Assembly (NCBI GenBank): GCA_026983895.1
Contig: JALSTF010000200.1
Span: 1-40,240, forward strand
DNA: 40,240 bases
Direction: 5' to 3'
Origin: Sulfurovum sp.
Lineage (GTDB): Bacteria; Campylobacterota; Campylobacteria; Campylobacterales; Sulfurovaceae
Shown: positions 8,037 to 15,279 of the stretch, one piece after another
How the letters are laid out: each line of letters begins with the position of its first letter
Position numbering within the stretch: the stretch's first letter is position 1
The notes under the pieces: model-generated
Told to the model about the DNA's origin: nothing
Database searches by the model: none
What the model saw: only the letters and a program-made list of their open reading frames with translations
Made by a program: the position numbers and the translations under genes

Positions 8037-8462
8037 ATGACAGCACAGATGATTGCATCACACAGCATTCTGGTCAAGATATTTTTGGCCTTTTTGATCG
8101 CAGGTTTTTTTATCCCGAAGATGACGGCAAAACATCCCCTGAAGTTTAAAAAAGCAAGTTTTATCTACACAATGGTCTTTCAGGCGATCGCGACGATGAT
8201 CGCGTTTACAGGTATATTGGTCATGGTGGTAGGAAAGTATGGTTTTTCTTTGAGTATCATCCTTATGATATTCATCTGGGCGGCGATGATGTTCATCGAG
8301 ATCAGGAAATACAAAGTGATCAAAACGGCGAATGTCGAAGACCCTGAAAAACATGCATTGCTCAAGAGTCTTTTTTACAAGATCTCAGCAGTACAGGTCT
8401 TTCTGGTCGCAGTAATGGTTGTTTTGATGGTGTTCAAAGCCAAAGGTATGATAGCTATTTAA
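8037..8462 (+). CDS. Small four-helix membrane protein, function unknown
   Basis: 141-aa integral membrane protein with four hydrophobic segments (about residues 8-25, 40-62, 67-85 and 115-135) and short charged loops such as IRKYKVIKTANVEDPEKHAL. I recognise no family function. The start at 8037 is preferred because AGGAG (8026-8030) is 6 nt upstream; an in-frame ATG at 8007 has no such site. It ends 3 nt before rsmE, so it is probably its operon partner. Confidence 0.78.
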   Translation: MTAQMIASHSILVKIFLAFLIAGFFIPKMTAKHPLKFKKASFIYTMVFQAIATMIAFTGILVMVVGKYGFSLSIILMIFIWAAMMFIEIRKYKVIKTANVEDPEKHALLKSLFYKISAVQVFLVAVMVVLMVFKAKGMIAI

Positions 8463-8465
8463 ACG

Positions 8466-9134
8466 ATGCAGTATCTTTATCATCAGGAGGCGGGCAGTCC
8501 GCAGCTTACACTGACAGGCGATGCGCATCGTTACATTTTCAAAGTACGCAGACACAAACTTGACGATACCCTGTACCTGCGAAACCTGCAGGACGGTTTG
8601 CTTCATCGTTACCAGATCACTTTTATGGACAAGCGTACTGCCATGCTTGCACTCCAGGAGAGCAGTACACTGGAGGTCAAAGCTTCCAGAGTGCTGCATA
8701 TCGGCTGGTGCATCATCGATCCCAAAAGTATAGAGAAGGTACTGCCTTCTCTCAATGAGATGGGTGTGGCGAAGATCACATTTATTTACTGTAAACGTTC
8801 GCAGAAAAGTTTCAAGCCCGATTTCAAACGGCTTGAAAAGATATTGCTGAATTCTTCACAGCAGTCGGGCCGTTCGGTGATGATGCAGCTGGATATGGCA
8901 GAGAATCTTGAAGTGTTCCTTGCCAAAAATCCACAAAGCAAGATGCTGAATTTCTCTGAAAACCATTTCATTTCCACTAAGGATATAGAGACGATCGTCA
9001 TAGGGTGTGAAGGTGGTTTCCATGAGGATGAAGCGGATTTGTTCAGTCCGGAGAATATTGTGGGATTTGATACACGGCTGATCCTCAAAAGTGAAAGTGC
9101 GGCCTGTGCCGTCGCGGCCAAACTGCTTTTATAG
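8466..9134 (+). CDS. rsmE: 16S rRNA (uracil1498-N3)-methyltransferase RsmE
   Basis: SPOUT-class methyltransferase acting on m3U1498 of 16S rRNA in the assembled 30S subunit. The N-terminal PUA-like part reads GDAHRYIFKVRRHKLDD. The SPOUT core has IDPKSIEKVLPSLNEMGVAK, the SQQSGRS motif (about residue 136), the knot glycine motif IVIGCEGGFHEDEADLF (about residue 178) and the final LILKSESAACAVAAKLLL. Length 222 aa is normal. It heads the rsmE-rpmE-rsmI-rlmB order that I recall from Campylobacter. Confidence 0.92.
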   Translation: MQYLYHQEAGSPQLTLTGDAHRYIFKVRRHKLDDTLYLRNLQDGLLHRYQITFMDKRTAMLALQESSTLEVKASRVLHIGWCIIDPKSIEKVLPSLNEMGVAKITFIYCKRSQKSFKPDFKRLEKILLNSSQQSGRSVMMQLDMAENLEVFLAKNPQSKMLNFSENHFISTKDIETIVIGCEGGFHEDEADLFSPENIVGFDTRLILKSESAACAVAAKLLL

Positions 9135-9154
9135 TTTTTTAAAAATCTTTTGGA

Positions 9155-9286
9155 TATAATTCGCCTCTAAAATTGCTGTCTCGCTCAAAGAAGCGTTGCA
9201 GCGCCCCCTGCATATGCAGCGGAAGGGTGCACTGCACCGGAACAGGTTGGTTGCCTGTCATTAAAATAAACGATAAAGGTCTTAAC
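9155..9286 (+). promoter_or_regulatory. rpmE promoter and structured 5' leader
   Basis: A clean -10 TATAAT is at 9155-9160, giving a leader of about 120 nt before the rpmE ATG. The leader holds several dyads: CGCT/AGCG (9182-9185 with 9192-9195), the palindrome CTGCATATGCAG (9208-9219), GGTGC-ACT-GCACC (9226-9238) and ACAGG-N7-CCTGT (9242-9246 with 9254-9258). An alternative helix pairs TGCAG (9198 region) with CTGCA (9232-9236) around the palindrome. Ribosomal protein leaders that sense L31 are known in other phyla. Autoregulation by L31 is therefore a reasonable inference, but I do not recognise a described class here. Confidence 0.6.
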
Positions 9287-9487
9287 ATGAGAAAAGGTAT
9301 TCACCCTGAATATATGGAATGTAAAGTGACTTGTGCCTGCGGGAACAAGTTTGAAGTACGATCGAACAAGCCGGAAATGAGCATCGATATCTGTAATGAG
9401 TGTCACCCGTTCTTCACAGGTTCTGAAAAGATCCTTGATGCAGCAGGCAGAGTCGACAAGTTCAAGAAAAAATACAACCTCGGTTAA
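9287..9487 (+). CDS. rpmE: 50S ribosomal protein L31, zinc-binding type
   Basis: 66-aa ribosomal protein of the large subunit. MRKGIHPEYM is a typical L31 start. The zinc-type cysteines are Cys16 and Cys18 (CAC) and Cys36 and Cys39 (CNEC), with an additional Cys12. The family segment NECHPFFTGSEKILDAAGRV follows. ATG 9287 is chosen over the upstream open frame because AAAGG (9275-9279) lies 7 nt upstream and L31 proteins begin here. A terminator follows at 9529. Confidence 0.96.
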   Translation: MRKGIHPEYMECKVTCACGNKFEVRSNKPEMSIDICNECHPFFTGSEKILDAAGRVDKFKKKYNLG

Positions 9488-9528
9488 TTTTTTTCCAAAG
9501 CGATGCTTCGCAGCTTGCGGAGTACAAT

Positions 9529-9560
9529 GCGTTCTCTTTTGGAGAGCGCTTCTTTTTCCC
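9529..9560 (+). terminator. Rho-independent terminator after rpmE
   Basis: GCGTTCTC (9529-9536) pairs with GAGAGCGC (9542-9549), including one G-U pair, around the loop TTTTG. It is followed by TTCTTTTT. It lies between rpmE and rsmI, so rsmI probably has its own promoter or depends on read-through. Confidence 0.7.
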
Positions 9561-9582
9561 TTTCATATTCAAAAGTCATACT

Positions 9583-10395
9583 ATGCTTACATTTGTCCCT
9601 ACACCTATCGGAAATCCGCAGGATATCACTATTCGTGCCATGAAATGCTTTGAAAAGGCCGAACTTTTTTTCTGCGAAGATACACGCCAGACCAAACGGC
9701 TTTTCAAACTGCTTGAGGAGCGTTTTGGTATGGTGTACCCTGATGCATCGTTTGTTTCTTTCAATGAACATAACGGAAAAGAGAGGCTGGCAGAATTTGG
9801 CAGTGCGCTGAAGGGCAGAGAGATCGTTTATGTCAGCGATGCCGGTATGCCGGTCATTTCTGATCCGGGACAGCTTCTTGTAGCCTATTGTCAGGAGCAT
9901 GGTGTCGCCTATGATGTGCTGCCGGGTGCCTCCGCAGTCACGACAGCCTATGCGGCTTCAGGTTTTGAAGAGGGTAAATTCCTCTTTTTCGCTTTTTTGC
10001 CCCACAAAGGCAAAGAACGCAGCAGTGCCTTGAGCGAAGCGATGGGAAACGGCTACAATACCGTACTGTATGAAGCGCCGCACCGTTTGGAGAAACTGCT
10101 TGAAGAGATCACTGCACTGGATGGAGAACGTGAGCTTTTCCTGGCAAAAGAGATCAGCAAGAAGTATCAGCGCTATTACCGGGGAACAGCAAAAGAGTTG
10201 AATGCACGATTCAAAGAGCTTACAGTCAGGGGAGAATGGGTAGTGGTCATCAAGGCAAAAAAAAGTACCTACGGATCGCTGCGTTTTGATGAAGTGCTGA
10301 CGCTGGATCTGCCTCCCAAGAGCAAAGCAAAACTGCTCTCTTCACTCAGTGACAGAAGCGTGAAAGAGTGGTATCAGGAGCTGGTGAATTCGTGA
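9583..10395 (+). CDS. rsmI: 16S rRNA (cytidine1402-2'-O)-methyltransferase RsmI
   Basis: Tetrapyrrole-methylase-fold enzyme that 2'-O-methylates C1402 in the 30S decoding centre. The SAM-binding start FVPTPIGNPQDIT is followed by the FFCEDTRQTKRLF motif (about residue 30). SDAGMPVISDPG (about residue 86) and LPGASAVTTAYAASGF (about residue 112) complete the site. KGKERSSAL and YEAPHRLEKLLEEI are also family signatures. At 270 aa it matches the usual length. It begins 96 nt after rpmE, downstream of a terminator. Confidence 0.95.
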   Translation: MLTFVPTPIGNPQDITIRAMKCFEKAELFFCEDTRQTKRLFKLLEERFGMVYPDASFVSFNEHNGKERLAEFGSALKGREIVYVSDAGMPVISDPGQLLVAYCQEHGVAYDVLPGASAVTTAYAASGFEEGKFLFFAFLPHKGKERSSALSEAMGNGYNTVLYEAPHRLEKLLEEITALDGERELFLAKEISKKYQRYYRGTAKELNARFKELTVRGEWVVVIKAKKSTYGSLRFDEVLTLDLPPKSKAKLLSSLSDRSVKEWYQELVNS

Positions 10396-10446
10396 TCTCC
10401 CTTTCCGAATCCGGATTTCAAGTAAAAATTGGATAAAATCCTTCTT

Positions 10447-11133
10447 ATGATTATTTATGGAAAGCAAGTGTGCCTCTATGCTTTGGAGCGGCACCCTGAG
10501 ATTGTCAGCACCGTTTATGTCGCCAAAAAAGGGATACTGCCGCAGGCACTTTTCCATCAATTTCACGACAAGATAAAATTTCTTGAAGAAAAATGGGCAC
10601 AGTCCATGAGCAAAGGAGGCAACCATCAGGGATTGCTTCTGGAGATCTCGGCACTTGAACAGCTTCCTTTTTCAGCCGTGAAAAAGGAAGATTTTCTAGT
10701 GGTACTCGATGGTCTTACGGATGTTGGAAATATCGGAGCGATCGTACGGAGTGCCTATGCACTTGGCGCGGATGCCGTCATCGCTACAGGCGTGAAACAT
10801 CTCAATATGGAAGCGATCGCGAGAACGAGTTCGGGCGCACTGCTTGATATGCCGTTCCTGCTGATCCCCAATATCCTGGATGTGTGCAATGAACTTCAGC
10901 AGGTGGGTTTCAGGCTTTACGGTGCGGCCATGGACGGAGATGCGGTACAAACGATGGAATTCGAGCGGAAACGTGCCCTGATCTTGGGCAGTGAAGGGAA
11001 AGGACTTTCCAAAAAAGCGCAGGGAAAGATCGATCAACGGATCTCCATTGAAATGAAGCATGCATTTGATTCGCTCAATGTCAGTGCAGCTGCAGCAATT
11101 TTAATACACAGGATGGGTTATGCAGTTAAATGA
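10447..11133 (+). CDS. rlmB: SpoU/TrmH-type 23S rRNA 2'-O-methyltransferase RlmB
   Basis: SPOUT-class methyltransferase (228 aa), most similar to RlmB, which methylates G2251 of 23S rRNA. The N-terminal L30e-like part starts MIIYGKQVCLYALERHPEIV. The three SpoU motifs are intact: LTDVGNIGAIVRSAYALGAD with its Asn and Arg (about residue 96), LILGSEGKGLS (about residue 178) and LNVSAAAAILIH (about residue 210). I start at ATG 10447, which aligns with the family N-terminus; a TTG at 10429 is also in frame. The end overlaps the next gene by 14 nt. Confidence 0.88.
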   Translation: MIIYGKQVCLYALERHPEIVSTVYVAKKGILPQALFHQFHDKIKFLEEKWAQSMSKGGNHQGLLLEISALEQLPFSAVKKEDFLVVLDGLTDVGNIGAIVRSAYALGADAVIATGVKHLNMEAIARTSSGALLDMPFLLIPNILDVCNELQQVGFRLYGAAMDGDAVQTMEFERKRALILGSEGKGLSKKAQGKIDQRISIEMKHAFDSLNVSAAAAILIHRMGYAVK

Positions 11134-11629
11134 GTTACTTGAAGAAAATAGTGTTGCGACGATCAGTCAAAAAACAAAGATTTCGGAAGAAAATATTGAA
11201 CATCTTCTCAAGAATGACTTCGTTGCACTCAAAAAAGTGAATGCCCTCGGATTCATTTCTATCCTTGAACGGGAATATGGCATCGACCTGGATAAACTCA
11301 GAGAAGATGCGATCGCCCATTATGCGCAGACAGAGGAAGTTGAAAGTGTAACACTCGGTCTGCCGATCATGGAAGAAAAGAGGATGGGGTCCAAATGGTG
11401 GCTCTGGCCGGTGATACTGATCCTCCTGGGGTATGTTTCGTGGTATTTCTTTACACAGTTCGACCAGTCGCAACTTAAAAGTCTGCTTCCGTTCAATGAA
11501 GCGAAGACCGTTGAGTCTGCCGTTCCCGAAACCGAAAATACGGAGGATGAAGCACTCAATATCAAGCAGGTGATCCCTGCACCGCAGGATGAAAACAACA
11601 GTGAATTGCCTGCTTCCGAAAATGAATAA
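11120..11629 (+). CDS. Membrane-anchored protein with N-terminal helix-turn-helix-like domain
   Basis: 169-aa protein of unknown function. Residues 1-70 look like a helical DNA-binding-type domain (ISQKTKISEENIEHLLKNDF), reminiscent of RodZ or HTH_25 proteins. After a basic stretch (KRMGSKWW, about residue 90) comes one membrane helix (WLWPVILILLGYVSWYF), then an acidic, probably extracytoplasmic tail rich in Glu, Asn and Pro. The layout of cytoplasmic HTH, single helix and outer tail matches RodZ in plan. I cannot claim RodZ function. I recall an uncharacterised gene in the same position in Campylobacter. It overlaps rlmB by 14 nt. Confidence 0.78.
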   Translation: MQLNELLEENSVATISQKTKISEENIEHLLKNDFVALKKVNALGFISILEREYGIDLDKLREDAIAHYAQTEEVESVTLGLPIMEEKRMGSKWWLWPVILILLGYVSWYFFTQFDQSQLKSLLPFNEAKTVESAVPETENTEDEALNIKQVIPAPQDENNSELPASENE

Positions 11630-11641
11630 AGAGAGAAAAAT

Positions 11642-12865
11642 ATGTTTGATGAAATACAATTTGAAAAGATAAACAGGTTACCCAAATACCTCTTTGCGGA
11701 GATCAATGACTTGAAAATGGATCTACGGCGCAAAGGACATGATATTATTGATTTTTCTATGGGAAATCCGGATGCTGATACACCACAGCCGATCATAGAC
11801 AAACTGTGTGAAGTGGCGAACCGCAGCAAAACACACGGCTATAGTGCAAGCAAAGGCATTTACAAGCTGCGCCTGGCGATGAGTGACTGGTATAAACGAA
11901 AATATGGTGTAGACCTTGATCCCGATACCGAGATCGTGGCAACCATGGGAAGCAAAGAAGGCTACGTGCATCTGGTACAGGCGATCTCAAATCCGGGGGA
12001 TGTGGCGATCGTGCCTGATCCTACCTATCCGATCCATTCCCAGGCCTTTATCCTTGCGGGGGCAAATGTCGAGAAGATGCATCTGGTCTTTAATGAAGAG
12101 ACCTTTGAGGTGGATGAGGAGCGTTTCCTCTCTGACCTTGAAGAGGCACTGGATAATTCGGTACCGCAGGCAAAATTTCTGGTAGTGAACTTCCCCCACA
12201 ATCCGACGACAGCAACAGTGACCCCGCAGTTTTATGAGAGGTTGGTAGCCCTGGCAAAAGAAAAACGCTTTTATATCATTTCCGATATCGCGTATGCAGA
12301 TATTACATTTGATGGCTACCGTACACCGTCGATCATGGAAGTTCCCGGTGCCAAAGAAGTTGCGGTAGAAGCCTATACCATGTCAAAATCGTATAATATG
12401 GCCGGTTGGCGAGTGGGCTTCGTGGTAGGGAACAAAAAACTTATAGGTGCGCTGCAGGCGATCAAATCCTGGCTGGATTACGGAATGTTCACACCGATAC
12501 AGGTGGCGGCGACCGTGGCGCTCAACGAACATCATGATGTTCCGGACAGGCAGATCATACCGTTGTATGAAAAACGGCGTGATGTGATGATCAAAGCATT
12601 CACGAATGCAGGCTGGCCTTTGGCAAAGCCGAATGCCTCCATGTTCATTTGGGGTAAGATACCTGAAGTGGCAAGTGAGATGGGTTCGCTGGAGTTTTCC
12701 AAACAGCTGTTGCTGCATGCCGGTGTAGCGGTGAGTCCCGGTGTCGGGTTCGGAAAATACGGTGACGGGTATGTGCGTATTGCCCTGATTGAAAATGAAA
12801 AACGTATCCGTCAGGCAGCAAAAAATATCAGGAAGTTCCTTAAAGAACTCGAGGAGAATAAATAG
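11642..12865 (+). CDS. alaC: Class I/II aminotransferase, AlaC-like
   Basis: PLP-dependent fold-type I aminotransferase of 407 aa. From memory it aligns closely with E. coli AlaC, which forms alanine from pyruvate and glutamate: IDFSMGNPDADTP near residue 37, THGYSASKGI, ATMGSKEGYVHL, the VNFPHNPTTATV substrate segment, and the PLP lysine in YTMSKSYNMAGWRVGF (about residue 250). The late arginine is in VRIALIENEKRIRQA. Related campylobacterotal proteins are often labelled LL-diaminopimelate aminotransferase; the AlaC-like motifs favour alanine synthesis. It precedes hom by 3 nt. Confidence 0.85.
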   Translation: MFDEIQFEKINRLPKYLFAEINDLKMDLRRKGHDIIDFSMGNPDADTPQPIIDKLCEVANRSKTHGYSASKGIYKLRLAMSDWYKRKYGVDLDPDTEIVATMGSKEGYVHLVQAISNPGDVAIVPDPTYPIHSQAFILAGANVEKMHLVFNEETFEVDEERFLSDLEEALDNSVPQAKFLVVNFPHNPTTATVTPQFYERLVALAKEKRFYIISDIAYADITFDGYRTPSIMEVPGAKEVAVEAYTMSKSYNMAGWRVGFVVGNKKLIGALQAIKSWLDYGMFTPIQVAATVALNEHHDVPDRQIIPLYEKRRDVMIKAFTNAGWPLAKPNASMFIWGKIPEVASEMGSLEFSKQLLLHAGVAVSPGVGFGKYGDGYVRIALIENEKRIRQAAKNIRKFLKELEENK

Positions 12866-12868
12866 CTT

Positions 12869-14131
12869 ATGGTTAAAATAGGAATTCTGGGTGTAGGGAC
12901 AGTCGGTGCAAGTGTTGCAAAGATCCTTGTGGAGAATAGTGATATCATCGAAGCCCGTGCGGGAAAAAAGATCGTTGTCAAATCGGGTGTGGTAAAGAAC
13001 CTGAATAAAAAAAGAGATGTCGCTATCACGCTGAGTGATAATCCACTGGATGTGATCGATGATCCCCAGATCGATATCGTTGTTGAACTGATGGGCGGAG
13101 TGGAAGAACCGTATGCTTTGGTCAAACGGGCGCTCGAGAACGGTAAGGCTGTGGTCACGGCGAACAAGGCCCTGCTTGCCTATCACCGTTATGAGCTCCA
13201 GGAGATCGCAGGGGATATCCCTTTGATGTATGAAGCAAGTACCGCAGGCGGTATTCCTGTGATCGGGGCACTGCGTAACGGCCTTTCTGCAAACCATATC
13301 GATTCTATTCAGGGGATCATGAACGGTACCTGCAACTATATGCTCACCAAGATGATCAATGAGGGAGCACAGTATGATGAGATCCTCAAAGAAGCACAGG
13401 AACTTGGCTATGCAGAAGCGGATCCGACCTTTGATGTCGGCGGTTTCGATGCTTCGCACAAATTGCTGATACTGGCATCTATCGCCTATGGTCTCGATGC
13501 CAAACCTGAAGATATCCTCATAGAAGGTATCGAGAATATTACACAGACCGATGTGGCGTTTGCCAAGGAATTCGGGTATGAGATCAAATTGCTCGGTATT
13601 GCCAAGAAAGTGGGAGAAGGTGTTGAGCTGCGCGTGCATGCAACGATGATCCCGGCAGAGAGTATGATCGCCAAAGTGGATGGCGTGATGAATGCAGTCA
13701 CTGTGGTCGGCGACCGCGTAGGCGAAACGATGTATTACGGACCCGGTGCAGGGGGAGATGCGACAGCATCGGCAGTGATCGCTGATATCGTTGATATTGT
13801 GCGGGGGAATCAGGGACCGATGCTTGGCTATAAAAAAGGTTTGGAGAGCGGACTCAAACTGCTCAGCAAAGATGAGATCGTGACACAGTATTACATCCGC
13901 TTGGAAGTGGATGACCAGAGCGGTGTTTTGGCTGCTATTACTTCTACGCTGGGTGAGTTCGGTATCTCTATAGAATCTATGCTGCAAAAACCGACCCAAA
14001 ATGAAGAGATCGCCAAGCTGCTTTTTACGACACACAAGACGCAGGAAAGCAAAATGAGAGATGCGATCACGGCCCTTGGAAAACTTGATGTGGTCCATGG
14101 CGGGATCGCGATGATGCGGATAGAGAAGTAA
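12869..14131 (+). CDS. hom: Homoserine dehydrogenase with C-terminal ACT domain
   Basis: NAD(P)-dependent enzyme reducing aspartate semialdehyde to homoserine for threonine and methionine synthesis. The Rossmann start is KIGILGVGTVGASVAKIL. TANKALLAYH (about residue 102) and MYEASTAGGIPVIGAL (about residue 118) hold the active-site lysine and substrate loop, then IMNGTCNYMLTKM and AEADPTFDVGG. Residues 345-420 form an ACT domain (LEVDDQSGVLAAITSTLGEF), suggesting feedback inhibition by an amino acid. Length 420 aa is standard for the ACT-bearing form. It is in one operon with alaC and yajQ. Confidence 0.95.
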   Translation: MVKIGILGVGTVGASVAKILVENSDIIEARAGKKIVVKSGVVKNLNKKRDVAITLSDNPLDVIDDPQIDIVVELMGGVEEPYALVKRALENGKAVVTANKALLAYHRYELQEIAGDIPLMYEASTAGGIPVIGALRNGLSANHIDSIQGIMNGTCNYMLTKMINEGAQYDEILKEAQELGYAEADPTFDVGGFDASHKLLILASIAYGLDAKPEDILIEGIENITQTDVAFAKEFGYEIKLLGIAKKVGEGVELRVHATMIPAESMIAKVDGVMNAVTVVGDRVGETMYYGPGAGGDATASAVIADIVDIVRGNQGPMLGYKKGLESGLKLLSKDEIVTQYYIRLEVDDQSGVLAAITSTLGEFGISIESMLQKPTQNEEIAKLLFTTHKTQESKMRDAITALGKLDVVHGGIAMMRIEK

Positions 14132-14147
14132 AAAAAGGAGAAACGGG

Positions 14148-14648
14148 ATGGCCAAGGAACACTATTTCGATATTTCGGCAAAGCTGGATATGATGGAGAT
14201 GAAAAATGCGATCGAGCAGGCAAAGAAAGAGATCGCAACCCGTTTTGATTTTAAAGGGATCATGACGGAGATCGATCTGAATGAAAAGGCGAAAGTATTG
14301 AATCTCTCCAGCTCAAGCGACAGCAAGATCGATGCGCTCAAAGATATTGTACTCAGCAAAATGATCAAACGCGGTCTCTCTCCCAAATCCCTTGAAGAGG
14401 TCAAGACCGAGGGGATCAGCGGCGGGAACGTGAAAGTGGTCTATCGTATTATCGACAGTATCGAGAAAGATGAAGCCAAAAAGATCGTCAAAGCGATCAA
14501 AGATGCCAAACTGAAGGTCACCCCTTCTATTCAGGGAGATGAGATCCGTGTTTCCGGAAAGAAGATCGATGATCTGCAGGCGGTGATCGCGCTGGTCAGA
14601 GGTCTGGAAGATCTCAAAGCGCCGCTGGTATTTGGGAATTTCAAATAG
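14148..14648 (+). CDS. yajQ: YajQ family nucleotide-binding protein
   Basis: 166-aa cytosolic protein of the YajQ/UPF0234 family, two alpha-beta domains. Family landmarks are visible: FDISAKLDMMEMKNAIEQA, the motif RFDFKG (about residue 32), then VVYRIIDSIEKDEAKKIVK and VTPSIQGDEIRVSGKKIDDL. Members bind nucleotides, cyclic di-GMP in some cases, and RNA; their precise role differs between organisms. It follows hom by 16 nt with a good ribosome binding site (AAGGAG). It is an insertion relative to the hom-yraN order I remember from Campylobacter. Confidence 0.92.
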   Translation: MAKEHYFDISAKLDMMEMKNAIEQAKKEIATRFDFKGIMTEIDLNEKAKVLNLSSSSDSKIDALKDIVLSKMIKRGLSPKSLEEVKTEGISGGNVKVVYRIIDSIEKDEAKKIVKAIKDAKLKVTPSIQGDEIRVSGKKIDDLQAVIALVRGLEDLKAPLVFGNFK

Positions 14649-14907
14649 AGGTAAACTTTTTTCGATACTTCCTTTTAGCTATACCGAGGCGTTGTGTCTC
14701 TCTTTATTTTTTTTAGAAAAAAACGAAGCAAAAAAAGCGTCTCTGCTCTCGAATCGCTTTGCTTTCAAGGTCGTTCGCAGAGACAGACACACTGCGTGTG
14801 ATTATTTGGAGAAAAGCGCACGCTCTTTTGTAAAGATCAGGGAAAGTTCTTGTTGTTTAATAGAGAGTATGTCAGCGTTCTATCTGAACGCTCACGCCAA
14901 AGCGTGA
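14649..14907. other. Gene-free spacer with several inverted repeats
   Basis: About 260 nt between yajQ and the convergent small gene. Seen here: an 8-bp inverted repeat GTCTCTGC/GCAGAGAC (14739-14746 with 14777-14784); a stem resembling AAAAGCG/CGCTCTTTT near 14812-14832; and two neighbouring hairpins near the end, GCGTTC-N5-GAACGC and TCACGC-CAAA-GCGTGA (about 14876-14910). The last pair could be a bidirectional terminator region. A 91-codon open frame here has no start signal or family look and I do not call it. A small RNA is possible but unsupported. Confidence 0.45.
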
Positions 14908-15153
14908 TCATCCGCAGTGTCCGCCTCCGCAGCATCCTGAGTGTGCTTTGGGCTTTTCCGCTACGAAGATGTCGAAGTTCTGCCCGTCCTCTTCCAGTCT
15001 GAATGTGTGTTTGCTGCAGAATTCCTCATTCATATGGTTCACCATTTTCATCGCTTTGATGAGCGCATCGTCTTTGCTCTCAAAAGAGGTATTGTTGGTG
15101 AAGTCACTTTTCTTGAAGCATCCGCACTCTTTTTCTACCGTGATTGTAAACAT
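14908..15153 (-). CDS. Small cysteine-rich protein with CCGGGHC tail
   Basis: 81-aa protein, likely cytosolic. It begins MFTITVEKECGCFKKSDF, has a regular helix in the middle (DDALIKAMKMVNHMNEEFC) and ends in a flexible tail GCCGGGHCG. The seven Cys and several His suggest metal binding. I do not recognise a named family, although similar tails occur in small metal-binding proteins. AAGGA lies upstream of the chosen ATG at 15153. It is divergent from the formate dehydrogenase gene, so the inverted repeat at 15229-15257 could act on both. Confidence 0.75.
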   Translation of the reverse strand: MFTITVEKECGCFKKSDFTNNTSFESKDDALIKAMKMVNHMNEEFCSKHTFRLEEDGQNFDIFVAEKPKAHSGCCGGGHCG

Positions 15154-15228
15154 CTTAAATCCTTTTTGTTATAATAGTTGTTATTTCTGTGACGATATTA
15201 GCAGGCGGGGCTTAAAAAAACTTTATTT

Positions 15229-15257
15229 TAAGAGTAAATAAGATAAATTTACTCTTA
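15229..15257. promoter_or_regulatory. Perfect 11-bp inverted repeat upstream of the formate dehydrogenase gene
   Basis: TAAGAGTAAAT (15229-15239) and ATTTACTCTTA (15247-15257) are exact reverse complements separated by 7 nt. The dyad is 22 nt upstream of the formate dehydrogenase start and 76 nt upstream of the divergent small gene. It could be a dimeric regulator's operator or a transcript hairpin; without a T-run it is not a terminator. Confidence 0.55.
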
Positions 15258-15279
15258 TTAATGCCAAAAGGGTCGAATC

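Noticed and set aside
12383..14155. A 590-codon open frame antisense to alaC and hom
   Set aside because: It runs opposite to two clear enzymes, its translation shows no family motif and is rich in His, Arg and Cys as expected for a shadow frame.
14632..14907. 91-codon frame after yajQ
   Set aside because: It overlaps the yajQ end, lacks a ribosome binding site and its translation resembles no protein family.
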